Positions 28,493 to 29,220 of a stretch of DNA of 29,220 bases are shown here, piece by piece; position 1 is the stretch's first letter; the number at the start of each line of letters is the position of its first letter. The DNA is from a virus. The stretch spans positions 1 to 29,220 of IMG/VR virus record IMGVR_UViG_3300048672_000148, one strand, 5' to 3'. The notes beneath the pieces are model-generated. The model was not told the origin of the DNA. It was given only the letters and a program-made list of their open reading frames with translations, and did no database searches. Both the position numbers and the translations under genes were made by a program.

Positions 28493-28515
28493 AACTGCCA
28501 ACAGAATAACCTACA

Positions 28516-28551
28516 CTAAATCGCCGGAACCTCTCACGGATGAGTCACGGC
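28516..28551 (+). other. Intergenic dyad with partial ACTGGTCG-family site
   Basis: The gap 28493-28581 contains a 7-bp inverted repeat with arms ending ATCGCCG and CGGCGAT near 28519 and 28547. Inside it, CGGATGAGTCAC (28537-28548) repeats exactly the right half of the 8944 site and its next bases. The left half is not conserved. Confidence 0.4.
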
Positions 28552-28581
28552 GATGGAAATTAACCAATAGGAGCGCATCAC

Positions 28582-28653
28582 ATGCCAAAGCAAAGCACGC
28601 CAGTCAAAGATAAGTCTGACAGCAAGTCAGGCGGCAAGAAGAAAATGAAATGA
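28582..28653 (+). CDS. Small basic peptide, 23 aa
   Basis: ATG 28582 has a strong AGGAG site 8-10 bases upstream and the TGA overlaps the next start by 4 bases. The product MPKQSTPVKDKSDSKSGGKK ends KMK. It is basic and disordered, like small DNA-bound or internal virion peptides. The tight linkage supports expression. Confidence 0.55.
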   Translation: MPKQSTPVKDKSDSKSGGKKKMK

Positions 28654-29150
28654 GCAACGAAGCGGCTTTACTGGTTATCTTAACCATTTGGCTGCTAGGT
28701 GGCAGGGGTTTAAACCTCTGCCTTCTTATTGCTGCTTACTACGTAGTTTTCATCCTAACAAGCATCACCGGAGTTTATAGTTACTTTGTTGCTCCAGAAG
28801 ATGTTGTACTTGGCACATACGCCATTCAAATCAGCATTGACAGCATATTCCTCACGCTCACACTAGCTTTATCAACTATTTATCACAAATTTATCAAGAT
28901 TTACCTAGCTTATGCAGCTATTATTGGTACAAGTTTGGTCTTAAACGGTGCAATGATGTACGACCAAATGATAGACTTATCAATGGTTTATCAACTGCAT
29001 AGCTTTCGTCAGGAGTTGTCTATACCGCTTGACGTGCTTTTTGCCGTGCTAGGGAGTGCGATAGGTGGACAAGCATATATTAGTCATAGTTTGCATCATG
29101 CTAACGGTGCAGACTATAATCGCTCTAATAGTAATCATCCACTTATTTAG
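28650..29150 (+). CDS. Multi-pass membrane protein, unknown
   Basis: A 166-residue protein coupled to the peptide upstream by a 4-base overlap. At least four hydrophobic segments are seen: residues 5-17 (AALLVILTIWLLG), 22-45 (NLCLLIAAYYVVFILTSI), 62-78 (IDSIFLTLTLALS) and 87-101 (LAYAAIIGTSLVLNG); a fifth weaker one lies near residue 127. A short hydrophilic C-terminus with HHANGADYNRSN follows. It is not a known holin type. It could belong to superinfection exclusion or to the tail-gene region beyond the window. Confidence 0.7.
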   Translation: MSNEAALLVILTIWLLGGRGLNLCLLIAAYYVVFILTSITGVYSYFVAPEDVVLGTYAIQISIDSIFLTLTLALSTIYHKFIKIYLAYAAIIGTSLVLNGAMMYDQMIDLSMVYQLHSFRQELSIPLDVLFAVLGSAIGGQAYISHSLHHANGADYNRSNSNHPLI

Positions 29151-29161
29151 GCTTACCAAAA

Positions 29162-29220
29162 ATGAGCGAAGAACTGAACAGCCTCCGGCAGAAAGTAGAC
29201 CAGCACGAGCGCGAGATAAT
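29162..29220 (+). CDS. Start of a coiled-coil protein (partial)
   Basis: ATG 29162 opens MSEELNSLRQKVDQHEREI and stays open to the end of the window. The heptad-like helix is common at the start of small phage proteins such as XhlA-like or tail-associated ones. Another frame from ATG 29098 is also open to the end (membrane start MLTVQTIIALIVIIHLF). The first has a weak ribosome binding site; neither choice is settled. Confidence 0.5.
   Translation, partial: MSEELNSLRQKVDQHEREI

Noticed and set aside
8988-28524. Shared TCGCCGGAACC at about 8988 and 28520 as a repeat
   Set aside because: An 11-base match is expected by chance many times in a window of this size, and one copy is in coding sequence.
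28519-28560. Possible hammerhead-like ribozyme (GGATGAG ... GGAAAT near a closed stem)
   Set aside because: The conserved CTGATGA and matching GAAA strand of the hammerhead core are not present in the right order.
1-29220. Integrase, attachment site, lysogeny repressor, CRISPR array, tRNA
   Set aside because: None could be supported. The HTH proteins here lack catalytic or cleavage domains, and no regular spacer array or cloverleaf was seen.

Overview
The window is a tailed double-stranded DNA phage (or prophage) genome segment, with no bacterial housekeeping genes. The head genes are of the P22 coat-protein type with a DUF4055-type portal. The lysis genes (M15-type peptidase endolysin and a 3TM-type holin), the SSB with a classic acidic tip, and small families such as DUF551, DUF1660 and DUF6378 point to a Gram-negative, probably gammaproteobacterial, host. 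The exact host cannot be read from the sequence. No integrase, CI-type repressor, tRNA, rRNA, IS element or CRISPR array was found.

Layout. (1) 1-6460, plus strand: the end of a glycine-rich tail protein, a tailspike with a pectate-lyase-like fold, a lysis cassette interrupted by an HNH homing-endonuclease gene, and four putative virion or adhesion genes, one with seven 22-residue repeats. A terminator closes the block. (2) 6459-9090, minus strand: a tightly overlapped run of small genes, including two tandem double-HTH proteins and two membrane microproteins. (3) 9104-11247, minus strand: a recombination operon with a RecE-like exonuclease, a conserved partner protein with an acidic tail, a small unknown gene and SSB, ended by a UUCG terminator. 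(4) 11269-11309: two divergent promoters lying face to face over the same bases. (5) 11328-15849, plus strand: a small HTH regulator, an SF2 helicase, a VRR-NUC nuclease, a zinc-finger microprotein and a primase/polymerase-VapE helicase, then a terminator. (6) 15849-16161: a gene-free stretch full of GTGACA/TGTCAC repeats around an AT-rich core. This is the best candidate for the replication origin. (7) 16191-21179, plus strand: about 17 small accessory genes, many overlapping by 1-8 bases, ending in a GAAA-loop terminator. (8) 21226-28074: packaging and head genes (small and large terminase, minor head protein, portal, scaffold, coat), then a terminator. (9) 28079-29220: a moron-like tail-anchored protein with its own promoter, a 23-residue basic peptide, a multi-pass membrane protein and the start of another gene.

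How it works together. The divergent promoters would fire the recombination operon leftward and the replication operon rightward. The Prim-Pol/VapE protein is expected to initiate at the repeat cluster directly downstream of its gene. A second regulatory layer is suggested by a family of 17-bp near-palindromes (core ACTGGTCG). They sit only in gaps between genes or on stop codons: upstream of the left small-gene run, twice in the right accessory operon, before the scaffold gene and before the moron. Three of them lie a short way upstream of an identical TATAGT element. This shared-site regulon, the putative origin and the HNH insertion with its duplicated gene junction are the most notable features.
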